Assembly (NCBI RefSeq): GCF_047600445.1
Contig: NZ_JASGKT010000002.1
Coordinates: 1,302,001-1,366,000, forward strand
Length of the DNA: 64,000 nt
Reading direction: 5' to 3'
Source: Piscinibacter sp047600445
GTDB lineage: Bacteria; Pseudomonadota; Gammaproteobacteria; Burkholderiales; Burkholderiaceae_C
The notes beneath the pieces were generated by a model. The model worked only from the letters and a program-made list of their open reading frames with translations, had not been told where the DNA came from and did not search any database. This document shows, piece by piece, positions 8,318 to 17,900 of this stretch. How positions within the stretch are numbered: position 1 is the stretch's first letter; each line of letters opens with the position of its first letter. Made by a program: the position numbers and the translations under genes.

Positions 8318-10008
8318 GGTGCTGCCGCGCGCCGGTAGATCAGCGTGTAGTCGTTGCGGTCGGTCGGCCGGCGGATGCGCGCCACGGCCTTCCAGCCTTC
8401 GACCTCGGGCTGGCCCTGGCGCTCGGCGGCCGGCACGAGCAGGTACTCGCAGGGGCTGGTGGCGGCCGGCGTGATCGCGTCGACGCGCCAGCGGCCCTGG
8501 GCCTCCAGCGCCGCCAGCAGCGCGCGCGGCGCCTGCGGCGCGGCGATGCAGGCGTCGCGCGGCACGTGCTCGGCGATGCGCGCCAGCAGCGGCCGGTAGC
8601 TGCGCGCGTGGTCGAGCAGCGGCAGCCACAGCGTCATCAGCAGCAGCCAGCACACCGCCACGCCGCCGGCCGGCAGCACCAGGCTCTTCCACAGCGGATG
8701 GCGGTGCCGCCCGGTGCGCCAGCGCACGAGCCAGATCCAGGCCAGCGTGCCGGCCGCCGCGATGGCCAGCGCGAAGGCCGAGAAGCTCGGAACGAACTCC
8801 GGCGCGAGGCGCGCCACGTTGGCGGCCGGCTTGGCCGGCACGCCGGTCTGGATCGCGGCGTAGATGACCCAGATCGCCAGCGCGCAGGCGCTGAAGAAGA
8901 ACACCGAGAACCAGTCGATCGCCGCCGCGGTGCTGCGTTGCAGCGTCGGCAGCGCGAAGGCGGCCAGCACCGCCAGCGCGGGCACGCCCAGCATCAGCGC
9001 GCGCTCCGAGCCGCCCATCGCGAGGCAGCCGCCCAGCGCCGTCAGCGTGATGCCCAGCGGCACCGCGATGTGCCGGTGCAGCAGGTGGCCGCGCCAGCGC
9101 CACAGCGTCCACAGCGCCAGCGGCCAGGCCGGCCAGCCGAACCACAGCAGCAGGCGCAGCGTGCTCACCGGGTTGAGCTGTGCCGGGCTGGCGACGCGCC
9201 AGGCCCAGGCCGCCAGCGCGCTGCCCAGGGCCACCGCGACGACGCCGGCGGCGACTATCCACCAGGCGGTGCGGCGCACCTGGGCGTAGGTCGATTTGGC
9301 GCAGATCGCGGTGCCGATCACGGCCAGCACCGCCGCGATGGCCGGCGCGCCGCTGGCCGCCATCAGCGGCAGCGACAGCAGCGCCGCGATGCGCGCCCGC
9401 GCGCGCCGGAACGGCGCCGCCGCCAGCGCGTACAGCAGCAGCGTGGCACCGACGAGCTGCACCAACTCGGGCGTGGTCTCGTGGCCGAGCTGCAGCAGCC
9501 CGAGCGTGGCCATCAACGCCAGCACCGCGCCGTCGGCGACGGCGCGCGCGTAGTCGACCGGGGTCGCCTCGCCGCCGAAGGCGAAGGGCACCGGCTGGGC
9601 CGCCTCGGTGCGCGCCAGGTGGTAGGTGGCGTACCAGCTGAACACCAGCACCGCCACCAGCAGCAGCGCGAACGGGATGCGCGCGGCCAGCGCCGCGTCC
9701 AGCCAGGGCAGGGCCTTGATGAACAGCGCGCCGAGCCAGTAGGGCACCAGCGCGCCGTCGGCCGGCAGCCCGGCCAGCGAGGGCGAGAACCAGCCGGCGC
9801 GGCCGTCGGCGATGGCCGCCATGTGGCCGAAGGCGGCCACGTCGGCGTTCTTCCAGGGGTCGCGGCCGAACACGCCGGGCATCACGTAGGCCGCGCAGAA
9901 CAGCAGCAGGGCCGATCGCGGCAGCCGCTGCGCGGCGCGCTGGGTGACGAGGGCGGGCTTGGGCGAGTTCAAGGGCGGGGGCGCGTCGGGTCGGGGCGGA
10001 TCATGCAA
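8314..10008 (-). CDS. Polytopic membrane protein, glycosyltransferase-39/ArnT-like
   Basis: A 564-residue protein with about 11-12 predicted hydrophobic segments and a short C-terminal soluble part (about 90 residues, ending DYTLIYRRAA). The N-terminal loop LFCAAYVMPGVFGRDPWKNADVAAFGHMAAIADG lies where the first periplasmic loop of GT-C (PMT/ArnT) enzymes carries its acidic catalytic pair, followed by VPYWLGALFIKALPWLDAALAARIPFALL. Here the loop has DP and NAD instead of a clear DE, so activity is uncertain. Substrate unknown; a lipid-linked sugar donor would be expected for the family. Convergent with phoR and separated from rpmE2 by a terminator, so probably transcribed on its own. Family call moderately confident. 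Confidence 0.6.
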   Translation of the reverse strand: MHDPPRPDAPPPLNSPKPALVTQRAAQRLPRSALLLFCAAYVMPGVFGRDPWKNADVAAFGHMAAIADGRAGWFSPSLAGLPADGALVPYWLGALFIKALPWLDAALAARIPFALLLVAVLVFSWYATYHLARTEAAQPVPFAFGGEATPVDYARAVADGAVLALMATLGLLQLGHETTPELVQLVGATLLLYALAAAPFRRARARIAALLSLPLMAASGAPAIAAVLAVIGTAICAKSTYAQVRRTAWWIVAAGVVAVALGSALAAWAWRVASPAQLNPVSTLRLLLWFGWPAWPLALWTLWRWRGHLLHRHIAVPLGITLTALGGCLAMGGSERALMLGVPALAVLAAFALPTLQRSTAAAIDWFSVFFFSACALAIWVIYAAIQTGVPAKPAANVARLAPEFVPSFSAFALAIAAAGTLAWIWLVRWRTGRHRHPLWKSLVLPAGGVAVCWLLLMTLWLPLLDHARSYRPLLARIAEHVPRDACIAAPQAPRALLAALEAQGRWRVDAITPAATSPCEYLLVPAAERQGQPEVEGWKAVARIRRPTDRNDYTLIYRRAAAP

Positions 10009-10010
10009 TG

Positions 10011-10033
10011 AAAAAGGCAGCCGAAGCTGCCTT
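10011..10033 (-). terminator. Rho-independent terminator after rpmE2
   Basis: On the minus strand an 8-bp perfect stem (AAGGCAGC paired with GCTGCCTT) with a 4-base loop is followed by a run of five T. It begins about 25 bp past the rpmE2 stop, just before the start of the membrane-protein gene. One of the two cleanest intrinsic terminators in the window. Confidence 0.9.
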
Positions 10034-10057
10034 GATCGTCGGGCTGCACGAAGAAGC

Positions 10058-10312
10058 TTACTTCTTCAGGTGCGCGAACTTGTTGCGGAACTTCTCGACG
10101 CGGCCGCCCAGCGAGTCCACGCTCTTCTGCGTGCCGGTGTAGAAGGGGTGCGATTCGCTGGTGGTTTCCAGCTTCATCAGCGGCAGCTCGCGGCCGTCTT
10201 CCATCTTGATGGTTTCCTTGGTCTGCACGGTCGAGCGCGTGACGAACTTGAAACCGTTGGACAGGTCCACGAAGCACACTTCGCGGTAGCTGGGGTGGAT
10301 GCCTTCTTTCAT
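10058..10312 (-). CDS. rpmE2: 50S ribosomal protein L31 type B
   Basis: Large-subunit ribosomal protein, 84 residues, usual for the type B form. Sequence runs MKEGIHPSYREVCFVDLSNGFKFVTRSTVQT and ends GGRVEKFRNKFAHLKK. The zinc-binding CxxC of the type A paralogue is absent, which defines this form; in many bacteria the cysteine-free version replaces the zinc form under zinc limitation. The frame is open upstream to 10429, but homology begins at the ATG at 10312. It lies downstream of rho in the same direction, an order common in betaproteobacteria, with its own -10-like element and a strong terminator. Confidence 0.96.
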   Translation of the reverse strand: MKEGIHPSYREVCFVDLSNGFKFVTRSTVQTKETIKMEDGRELPLMKLETTSESHPFYTGTQKSVDSLGGRVEKFRNKFAHLKK

Positions 10313-10387
10313 GACTGGCCTCTGCGCTGTTGACTCGGGAGCCACGCCGAACCTCTCGACGCACTTTCCGACGCTGGAAAACCGCGA

Positions 10388-10393
10388 AGTATA
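10388..10393 (-). promoter_or_regulatory. Possible rpmE2 -10 element
   Basis: TATACT on the minus strand, 75 bp before the rpmE2 ATG, matches the sigma-70 -10 consensus at five of six positions. No good -35 is visible at 16-18 bp. Immediately upstream lies a 13-bp dyad, GATCG-GAA-CGATC (10397-10409), which could be an operator overlapping the promoter. Low confidence. Confidence 0.35.
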
Positions 10394-10413
10394 ACTGATC
10401 GTTCCGATCCCCG

Positions 10414-10439
10414 GCCTGCCGGCTTGCAAGCCGGCAGGC
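10414..10439. repeat. 26-bp perfect palindrome between rho and rpmE2
   Basis: A perfect inverted repeat centred on TTGCAA, with arms GCCTGCCGGC and GCCGGCAGGC. It would form a strong hairpin in RNA from either strand but has no T-run. It lies in the rho-rpmE2 gap and may act in mRNA processing or partial termination after rho. Confidence 0.55.
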
Positions 10440-10452
10440 GTTCGCCAGGCGC

Positions 10453-10476
10453 GAAGCAGTCCGCAGGGACTGCTTC
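10453..10476 (-). terminator. Stem-loop directly after rho
   Basis: A 10-bp perfect stem (GAAGCAGTCC with GGACTGCTTC, 4-base loop) begins about 10 bp past the rho stop. No T-run follows, so it is more likely a 3'-end stabilising or processing hairpin than a classical intrinsic terminator. It is followed by the 26-bp palindrome. Confidence 0.5.
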
Positions 10477-10486
10477 ACGTCCGGGC

Positions 10487-11749
10487 TCACCCACCTCTTC
10501 GCATCATGTCGAAGAAGTCGAGGTTGTTCTTCGACTGCTTCATCTTGTCGAGGATGAACTCCATCGCCTCGATCTCGTCCATGTTGTAGAGCAGCTTGCG
10601 CAGGATCCAGGTCTTCTGCAGGATCTCCGGCTTGAGCAGCAGCTCCTCGCGGCGCGTGCCCGACTTGTTGATCAGGATCGAGGGGTACACGCGCTTCTCG
10701 GCCATGCGGCGATCGAGGTGGATCTCGCAGTTGCCGGTGCCCTTGAACTCCTCGTAGATCACCTCGTCCATGCGGCTGCCGGTGTCGATCAGCGCGGTGC
10801 CGATGATGGTCAGCGAGCCGCCTTCCTCGACGTTGCGCGCCGCGCCGAAGAAGCGCTTGGGGCGCTGCAGCGCGTTGGCGTCGACGCCGCCGGTGAGCAC
10901 CTTGCCCGACGAGGGCAGCACGTTGTTGTAAGCGCGCGCGAGGCGGGTGATCGAGTCGAGCAGGATCACCACGTCCTTCTTCAGCTCGACCAGGCGCTTG
11001 GCGCGCTCGATCACCATCTCGGCCACCTGCACGTGGCGCGCCGCGGGCTCGTCGAAGGTCGAGCTGATGACCTCGCCGCGCACCGTGCGCAGCATCTCGG
11101 TCACTTCCTCGGGGCGCTCGTCGACCAGCAGCACGATCAGGTAGACGTCGGGGTGGTTGGCGACGATGGCGTGCGCGATGTTCTGCATCATCACCGTCTT
11201 GCCGGTCTTGGGCTGGGCGACCAGCAGCGCGCGCTGGCCTTTGCCGATCGGCGCGATCAGGTCGATGATGCGCCCGGTGATGTTCTCTTCCGACTTGATC
11301 TCGCGTTCGAGCTTGAACTGTTCCTTCGGGAACAGCGGCGTCAAGTTCTCGAACATGATCTTGTGCTTGCTCTCCTCCGGGGTCAGGCCGTTGACACGAT
11401 CGACCTTGACCAGCGCGAAGTAGCGCTCGCCGTCCTTGGGCACGCGCACCTCGCCCTCGATGGCGTCGCCGGTGTGCAGGTTGAAGCGGCGGATCTGGCT
11501 CGGGCTGAGGTAGATGTCGTCGGTCGACGCCATGTAGCTCGTGTCGGGCGAGCGCAGGAAGCCGAAGCCGTCGGGCAGCACCTCGAGCACGCCGTCGCCG
11601 AACACCTGCTCGCCGGCCTTGGCGCGCTTCTTCATGATCGCGAACATCAGCTCCTGCTTGCGCATGCGGGCGACGTTCTCGATCTCCAGGCCTTCGCCCA
11701 TCTTGATGAGCTCGGAGACGTGGAGCGCTTTCAGTTCGGACAGGTGCAT
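10487..11749 (-). CDS. rho: Transcription termination factor Rho
   Basis: Hexameric RNA-dependent ATPase/translocase that terminates transcription. It has 420 residues, normal for the short proteobacterial form with no N-terminal insertion. The Rho N-domain MHLSELKALHVSELIKMGEGLEIENVARMRKQELMFAI is followed by the RNA-binding cold-shock fold (GVLEVLPDGFGFLRSPDTSYMASTDDIYLSPSQIRRFNLHTGD). The ATPase domain has the P-loop AQPKTGKT, Walker B VVILLDSITRLARAYN and the Q/R-loop region. The frame is open far upstream, but homology starts at the ATG at 11749. It lies 152 bp downstream of trxA on the same strand. Confidence 0.97.
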   Translation of the reverse strand: MHLSELKALHVSELIKMGEGLEIENVARMRKQELMFAIMKKRAKAGEQVFGDGVLEVLPDGFGFLRSPDTSYMASTDDIYLSPSQIRRFNLHTGDAIEGEVRVPKDGERYFALVKVDRVNGLTPEESKHKIMFENLTPLFPKEQFKLEREIKSEENITGRIIDLIAPIGKGQRALLVAQPKTGKTVMMQNIAHAIVANHPDVYLIVLLVDERPEEVTEMLRTVRGEVISSTFDEPAARHVQVAEMVIERAKRLVELKKDVVILLDSITRLARAYNNVLPSSGKVLTGGVDANALQRPKRFFGAARNVEEGGSLTIIGTALIDTGSRMDEVIYEEFKGTGNCEIHLDRRMAEKRVYPSILINKSGTRREELLLKPEILQKTWILRKLLYNMDEIEAMEFILDKMKQSKNNLDFFDMMRRGG

Positions 11750-11901
11750 AAGGCGAGGGCGCGGATGCGCAAGGCTTCCAGGGACGAGAGCTGGCGGATG
11801 CTGGAGTGGGGTGCCGGAGCCACGCGCTGCCGGCGTGGTGGCGAACTTGGCGCGGCGCCGCCCGGAGGCTTGTGACCCGGGCGCGCCGCTATTGGAGCGA
11901 A

Positions 11902-12231
11902 TTATAGATGACCGTCGAGGAAGGCGGTCAACTGGGTCTTGGACAGCGCGCCGACCTTGGTCGCGGCGAGCTGGCCGCCCTTGAACAGCATCAGCGTCGG
12001 GATGCCGCGGATGCCGAACTTGGCCGGCACGTCGCGGTTCTCGTCGACGTTCATCTTGGCGATCTGCAGGCGGCCGTTGTAGTCCTTCGAGACCTCGTCG
12101 AGGATGGGCGCGATCATCTTGCACGGGCCGCACCACTCGGCCCAGTAGTCGACCAGCACCGGCTTGTCGGACTTCAGCACGTCGCTTTCGAACGACGCAT
12201 CGGAGATGTGTTTGATCAGCTCGCTGCTCAT
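11902..12231 (-). CDS. trxA: Thioredoxin TrxA
   Basis: Cytoplasmic disulfide reductase, 109 residues. The active site WCGPCK has cysteines at 34 and 37, and the cis-Pro loop is GIRGIPTLMLFKGG. Residues VLVDYWAEWCGPCKMIAPILDEV and IAKMNVDENRDVPAKFGIRG are textbook thioredoxin. The frame extends 20 codons upstream, but the ATG at 12231 gives the canonical N-terminus and follows a purine-rich stretch. trxA-rho-rpmE2 order is conserved in many betaproteobacteria. The 152-bp gap to rho holds an imperfect GC-rich dyad but no clear terminator. Confidence 0.97.
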   Translation of the reverse strand: MSSELIKHISDASFESDVLKSDKPVLVDYWAEWCGPCKMIAPILDEVSKDYNGRLQIAKMNVDENRDVPAKFGIRGIPTLMLFKGGQLAATKVGALSKTQLTAFLDGHL

Positions 12232-12332
12232 GGATTGTCCTCGGGAGAGCGCCTCGCGGCAGGGGTGCGAGGCACAATGATTCTGACACAAAGCCCCCCT
12301 GCGGCACCCGACTGGACCACCCCGTTCCCCCT

Positions 12333-14942
12333 ATGGTCGCGATAGCGCGAATCTCCTTGAACGCCGCCGGCGAATCTGCGTGGGAGGCGTTCGCCGCGCG
12401 GGTCGCGGCCTGGGCCGAAGGCGAGGGCATCGCGCTGCGCGACGCGCTGGTGCTGCTGCCCTTCGGAGAGCTGCTGGCGCCGGCGCGCGCCGCCTTCGCG
12501 CGCCGCGGCGGCTGGCCGGCGCGCATCGAGACGCCGCGCACGCTGGCCGCCTCGCTCGGGCCGGCGCCGCCGGCCGCGCCGCAGCAGCCGAGCTTCGACG
12601 CCGCCGCCGACCGGCTCGTCGCCGCGCGGCTGCTGCGCGCGCAGGCCATCGGGCAGGCGCTGGCCCGCAGCGACCCGCGCCGCTTCGACCACGCGGTCGA
12701 TGCGCTGGTCGAGACCGCGCACGCCTTCGCGCGCGCCGCGCACCAATGCGCGCCACGGCAGCGCGAGGCCTGGTGGGCCCAGGCGCGCGAGCGGCTCGCG
12801 CCGACCACCGGCCCGGGCACCCAGCAGCGCTGGCTGGCGCGCATCGCGCTCGAATGGGCGGCGCTGGCCAATGAGGCCGACACCGACCGCCTGTTCGCGC
12901 TGCGCCCGTCGGCGTGGATCGTGCTGCGGGCCGGCGGGCCGGACCGGCTGGCGCAGGCGCTGCTCGATGCCGCTGCCGCCGTGCCTTGCCTCGTCGTCGA
13001 TGCCGATGCCGGCCTGCCGGCGGTGCCGCGCGAGCCGCCGGCGCTGGCGCGCTGCGACGACGTCGAGCACGAAGCGCAGTGCGCCGCGGCGCAGGTGCTG
13101 GCGCATCTGGAGCGCGGCGAGGCGCCGGTGGCGCTGGTCGGGCTAGACCGGCAGCTCGTGCGGCGCGTGCGCGCGCTGCTGGAGCGCCAGAACGTGCCGC
13201 TGGCCGACGAGACCGGCTGGACGCTGTCGACCACGCGCGCCGCCGCGCTGGTGATGAGCCTGCTGCGCAGCGCCGCGCCGCGCGCCGGCACCGATGCGCT
13301 GTTCGACTGGCTCAAGGCGCTGCCCGAGTGGCCCGGCGTGCCCGAGTTCGACGCGCGCGTGCGTGCGCTGGAGCGCGCCTGCCGGCGCCTCGGCGTGGCG
13401 CGTGTCGAGCGCCTCGGCGCGCTGCCGGACTATGTCGCGCCGGACTTGGTCGCGCCGCTCGATGCCGTGCTGGCCCCGCTGCGCGCGCCGCGCCGCCCGG
13501 TCGCCGAGTGGCTGGAGGCGCTGCGCGCCGCCTTGCAGGCCAGCGGCGGCTGGGCCTGGCTGGCGGCCGACGAGGCCGGCCGCGCGGTGCTGCGCGCGCT
13601 GCGGCTCGACGCCGAAGGCCCGGCCGCCTGGCGTGAGGCGACCGGCGCGGCGCGCCTCGGCCTGGACGGCTTCGCCGCCTGGGTCGATGCGGCGTTCGAG
13701 GCGCAGACCTTCAAGCCCGCCGCGCCGCCGGCCGAGGCGGTGAAGGTGGTCATCACGCCGCTGGCGCAGGTGATGCTGCGTCCCTTCGCCGCGCTGGTGT
13801 GCCCCGGCGCCGACGATCGCCACCTCGGCGCGCCGCCGGCCACGCATCCCTTGCTGTCCGACGCCGAACTCGCGGCGCTCGGCCTGCCCGACCGCGCCCA
13901 GCGCCGCGAGCGCGAATCGCTGGCCTTCGCGCATGCGCTGGCGCTGCCGCGCGTGACGCTGCTGCGCCGCCATGCCGACGCGAGCGGCGAGACGCTGGCC
14001 GACAGCCCGCTGCTGCAGCGCCTCGCGCTCGATCTCGCCGCGCAAGGCCGTTCGTTCGCCGCGTGGCACGACCCGCGCGTCGCGACGCCGCTGGCCGCCG
14101 AGCCGCTGGCGCGTCCGCTGCCGGTGGCCGCGCAGGCGCTGCCGGCGCGTCTGTCCGCCAGCGCCGTCGAGGCGCTGCGCGACTGCCCCTACCGCTTCTT
14201 CGCCCGCCACGTGCTCGGCCTGCGCGAAGACGACGAACTGGAAGCCGCGCTGGAAAAGCGCGACTACGGCACCTGGCTGCACGGCGTGCTGCTGGCCTTC
14301 CACCGCGAGCGCGGCGCAGGTGCTTCGGTCGAGCACGACGCCGAACGCCTGCGCGCCCTGGCCGCGCAACAGCAGGCCGAGATGGGCCTGGCCGACGACG
14401 AGTTCCTGCCCTTCGCGGCCAGCTTCGAGCGCTTCGTGCCGGCCTACCTCGCCTGGCTGCACGCGCGCGATGCCGAGGGCGCGCTCTGGCAGGACGGCGA
14501 GCGCGCGTGCCGGCTGCGCCCCGAGGCCTTCGGCGGCATCGAGCTGGAAGGGCGCATCGACCGCATCGACCGCGTGGCGCAGGGCGCGGCGCTGGAGCTG
14601 ATCGACTACAAGACCTCGTCGGCCCAGCGCCTGCGCGGCAAGGTGGCGCAGCCGCTGGAAGACACGCAGCTCGCCGTCTACGCGGCGCTGCTCGCGCCCG
14701 AGGCCGACGTGCCGCTGCGCGCCTGCTACCTGCCGCTGGACCAGCCCGAGGCCATCAAGCCCATCGTGCACCCGCAGGTGCAGCACAGCGCCGAGGTGCT
14801 GGTGCGCGAACTGGGCGCCGAGTTCGCACGGCTGCGTGCCGGCGCGCCGCTGCCGGCGCTGGGCGAAGCCGGGCTGTGCGAGACCTGCGAAGCGCGCGGC
14901 CTGTGCCGGCGCGACCACTGGCCCGACGGAGGCGAGGCATGA
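12333..14942 (+). CDS. addB: AddB-like PD-(D/E)XK nuclease / inactivated helicase subunit
   Basis: Probable partner of the downstream AddA-like helicase in double-strand-break end processing. It has 869 residues, short for AddB, as is common in proteobacteria. The N-terminal half is a divergent helicase fold without a convincing Walker A. The C-terminal RecB-type nuclease domain is clear: LRDCPYRFFARHVLG, then ELEGRIDRIDRV and LELIDYKTSS with the catalytic Asp and Lys. Cysteines at the first motif and in the final CETCEARGLC (CxxCx5C) match the four-Cys iron-sulfur staple of AddB proteins. The stop overlaps the addA ATG by 4 bp. Family secure; the exact symbol is an inference. Confidence 0.8.
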   Translation: MVAIARISLNAAGESAWEAFAARVAAWAEGEGIALRDALVLLPFGELLAPARAAFARRGGWPARIETPRTLAASLGPAPPAAPQQPSFDAAADRLVAARLLRAQAIGQALARSDPRRFDHAVDALVETAHAFARAAHQCAPRQREAWWAQARERLAPTTGPGTQQRWLARIALEWAALANEADTDRLFALRPSAWIVLRAGGPDRLAQALLDAAAAVPCLVVDADAGLPAVPREPPALARCDDVEHEAQCAAAQVLAHLERGEAPVALVGLDRQLVRRVRALLERQNVPLADETGWTLSTTRAAALVMSLLRSAAPRAGTDALFDWLKALPEWPGVPEFDARVRALERACRRLGVARVERLGALPDYVAPDLVAPLDAVLAPLRAPRRPVAEWLEALRAALQASGGWAWLAADEAGRAVLRALRLDAEGPAAWREATGAARLGLDGFAAWVDAAFEAQTFKPAAPPAEAVKVVITPLAQVMLRPFAALVCPGADDRHLGAPPATHPLLSDAELAALGLPDRAQRRERESLAFAHALALPRVTLLRRHADASGETLADSPLLQRLALDLAAQGRSFAAWHDPRVATPLAAEPLARPLPVAAQALPARLSASAVEALRDCPYRFFARHVLGLREDDELEAALEKRDYGTWLHGVLLAFHRERGAGASVEHDAERLRALAAQQQAEMGLADDEFLPFAASFERFVPAYLAWLHARDAEGALWQDGERACRLRPEAFGGIELEGRIDRIDRVAQGAALELIDYKTSSAQRLRGKVAQPLEDTQLAVYAALLAPEADVPLRACYLPLDQPEAIKPIVHPQVQHSAEVLVRELGAEFARLRAGAPLPALGEAGLCETCEARGLCRRDHWPDGGEA

Positions 14943-17900
14943 GCCCCACACCCGCCTACCGTGCCGACGGCCGGCCGGTCTCGCGCGAGGCCTTCTACGC
15001 GCTGGCCTGCGACCCGCGCCGCAGCGTCGTCGTCGAGGCCTGCGCCGGCGCGGGCAAGACCTGGATGCTGGTGTCGCGCATCGTGCGCGCGCTGCTGGCC
15101 GGCGCGCAGCCGCAGGAGATCCTGGCGATCACCTTCACGAAGAAGGCCGCCGGCGAGATGCGCGAGCGCCTGGCCGAGTGGCTGCAGGCGTTCGCCGCGC
15201 CGGCCACCAGCGAGGCGCGGCGCATCGCCGAGCTGGTCGCGCGCGGCGTGCCGCCGGCCGAGGCGCCGGCCTGGGCCGATGCGCTGGCCGGATTGCAGCG
15301 CCGCGTGCTCGACAGCGGCCGCGCCGTCGAGGTGCGCACCTTCCACGCCTGGTTCGCGCAGTTGCTGCGCGCCGCGCCCTACGAACTGCTGGCCGAGATC
15401 GGCCTCGACCCCGCCGGAGAACTGCTGCTGGACATCGCCGACCACCGCGGCGAGGTGATGCGGCGCTTCCACGCCGCGCTGCTGCGCGACGCGGCGCGGC
15501 GCGAAGACCATGCCGCGCTGCTGCGCACACGCGGCCGCCACCAGGCCGACAAGTGGTTCGGCGTGGTGCTGGAGCGGCGCGTCGAGCTGGCGCTGGCCGA
15601 TCGTGCCGGCGTGCTGGACGACAGCGTGCCGCCGGCGGTGCCCGCAGGCGCGCCGGCGCCGATCGAGGAGGTCGGCGGCGCCGCGTGGCGCGACGACCTG
15701 CTCGGCCTCGCGGCGCGGCTCGCCGCCAGCGACAAGAAGACCTGCCGCGACGCCGGCGCCGGCGTGCAGCAAGCGCTCGAACTGGCCGGCGCCGAAGCGC
15801 GTTTCGCCGCGCTGTGGTCGGCCCTGTTCACCAAGAGCGGCACGCCGCGCAAGCTGGCCGGCATCGCCGGCCTGGACGAAACCACGCGCGCGCTCGAAGC
15901 GATCGCCGCGCGCCAGCACCAGCACGACAGCCACCTCGAACACGCGCGCCTGGTGCGGCTGGCGCGCGTGCTGCTCACCGAGTACGCCGGCTACAAGCGC
16001 GAGCGCGGCCTGCTCGACATGAACGACCTGGAGCACGGCGCGCTGGCGCTGTTGCGCGACGCCGCGCTGTCGGGCTGGGTGCAGGAGCGGCTCGACGCGC
16101 GCATCCGCCACGTGCTGATCGACGAGTTCCAGGACACCAGCCCGCTGCAATGGCATGCGCTGCACGCCTGGCTGGGGGCATATGCGGGCGCCGGCGGCGG
16201 CGCCAGCGGGCAGAACGCGCCCGCGCTGTTCGTCGTCGGCGACCCCAAGCAGAGCATCTACCGCTTCCGCCGCGCCGAGCCGCGCGTGTTCGGCGCGGTG
16301 CGCGAGTTCGTCGGCCAGGCGCTGGGTGGCTGCGTGCTCGAATGCGATCACACGCGCCGCAACGCGCCGGGCGTGCTGGCCGCGCTCAACGCGGTGTTCG
16401 AGGCGGCGCAGGCGCAGGGCGCGTTCGACAGCTTCCGCGCCCACACCACCGAGGCCGGCGCCGACGACGCGCCGGCGCTGTTCGCGCTGCCGCGCGTGCC
16501 GCGCCCGGTTGCACAGGAAGACGGTGAGGGCGATGCGGCCGACGCGCCGCAGGCCTGGCGCGACAGCCTGACCCAGCCGCGCCGCGAACCCGAGGCGCAG
16601 CGCCGCGAGGCCGAGGCCCGCCTGGTGGCCGAGGCCATCGTGCGGCAGCTCGACGCCGGCCTCGCGCCGCGCCAGTTGATGGTGATGGCGCGCAAGCGCG
16701 CGCCGCTGCGGCTGCTCGCCGAGGCGCTGCAGCGGCGCCACGTGCCCTGCGTCGCCGTCGACGACGCGACGCTGATCGAAGCCGCCGAGGCGCAGGACCT
16801 GGTGGCCGTGCTCGACGCGCTGGTCTCGCCGCAGCACCGCCTGTCGCTGGCGCGCGCGCTGCGCTGCCCGCTGTTCGATGCCTCCGACGCCGAGCTGCTC
16901 GCGCTGGCGCGCCGCGCCGAGGCCGGGCACGCCGGCGACTGGTGGGCCGCGCTGGTGGCCGACACCGATGCGGGCGCCGCGCTGGCGCGCGCGCGCCGCC
17001 TGCTCGCCGCCTGGCAGCAGGCCTCGCGCCGCCTGCCGCCGCACGACCTGCTCGACCGCATCGTCGCCGAGGGCGAGCTGCGCGAGCGCCTGGCCGCACG
17101 CGTTCCCGCGGCGCGCCGCGCCGTGGCGCTGGCCACCGTCGACGCGGTGCTGGCGCAGTCGCTGGCGCTCGACGGCGGGCGCTACGCGACGCCTTACGCC
17201 TTCGTGCGCGCGCTGCGGCGCCGCACGATCACCGTGCCGGCGCCCGACCTGGGCGGCGCGGTGCGGCTGCTGACGGTGCACGGCGCCAAGGGGCTGGAGG
17301 CCGACGTGGTGTTCGTGATGGACGCGCAGCCCGAGCCGAGCCGCGCCGAGACCGCCACGCTGCTGGTCGACTGGCCGGTGCAGGCCAGCGCGCCGCGCCG
17401 CTGCGCTTTCATCTACAAGGAAAGCGAGGTGCCGCCCGCGCTGGCCGATGCGATGGCCGAGGAGCGGCGCGCGCGCGAACGCGAGGAGCTCAACGGCCTG
17501 TACGTGGCGATGACACGCGCGCGCCGCACGCTGGTGTTCAGCGCCACCGCGCCGCACGGCGCCAGCGCCGGGAGCTGGTGGCAGCGCATCGAGCCGCTGG
17601 CCGTGCCCTGGCCGCGGCCGGGCGACGGCGGCGTCGCGGCGCGGCCCGAGCCGGCGCCGCAGGTGATCGGGCTGCCGCGCTGGAGCGCCGCGCCGGCCGC
17701 GCCGCCGGCGCCGCCCGAACGCGACGACAGCCCGGCCGCGCGCCTGGGCAGCGCGGTGCACCGCGTGCTGGAGTGGCACACCGGCGCGGGCGGCGAGCTG
17801 GCGGCGCTGGCGGCCGGCGCCGCCGCCGAGTTCGGCGCGCCGGCCGGGGAGGTGGCGCGCATCGCCGGGCGCATCCTCGCCAACCCGGCCAGCGCGCGCT

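Noticed and set aside
11750..11901. Terminator between trxA and rho
   Set aside because: An imperfect GC-rich dyad is present, but without a good stem or T-run; trxA and rho may be co-transcribed.
11750..13315. N-terminal extension of rho in an open minus-strand frame
   Set aside because: The extension crosses trxA and the addB region in the wrong frame; Rho homology begins at 11749.
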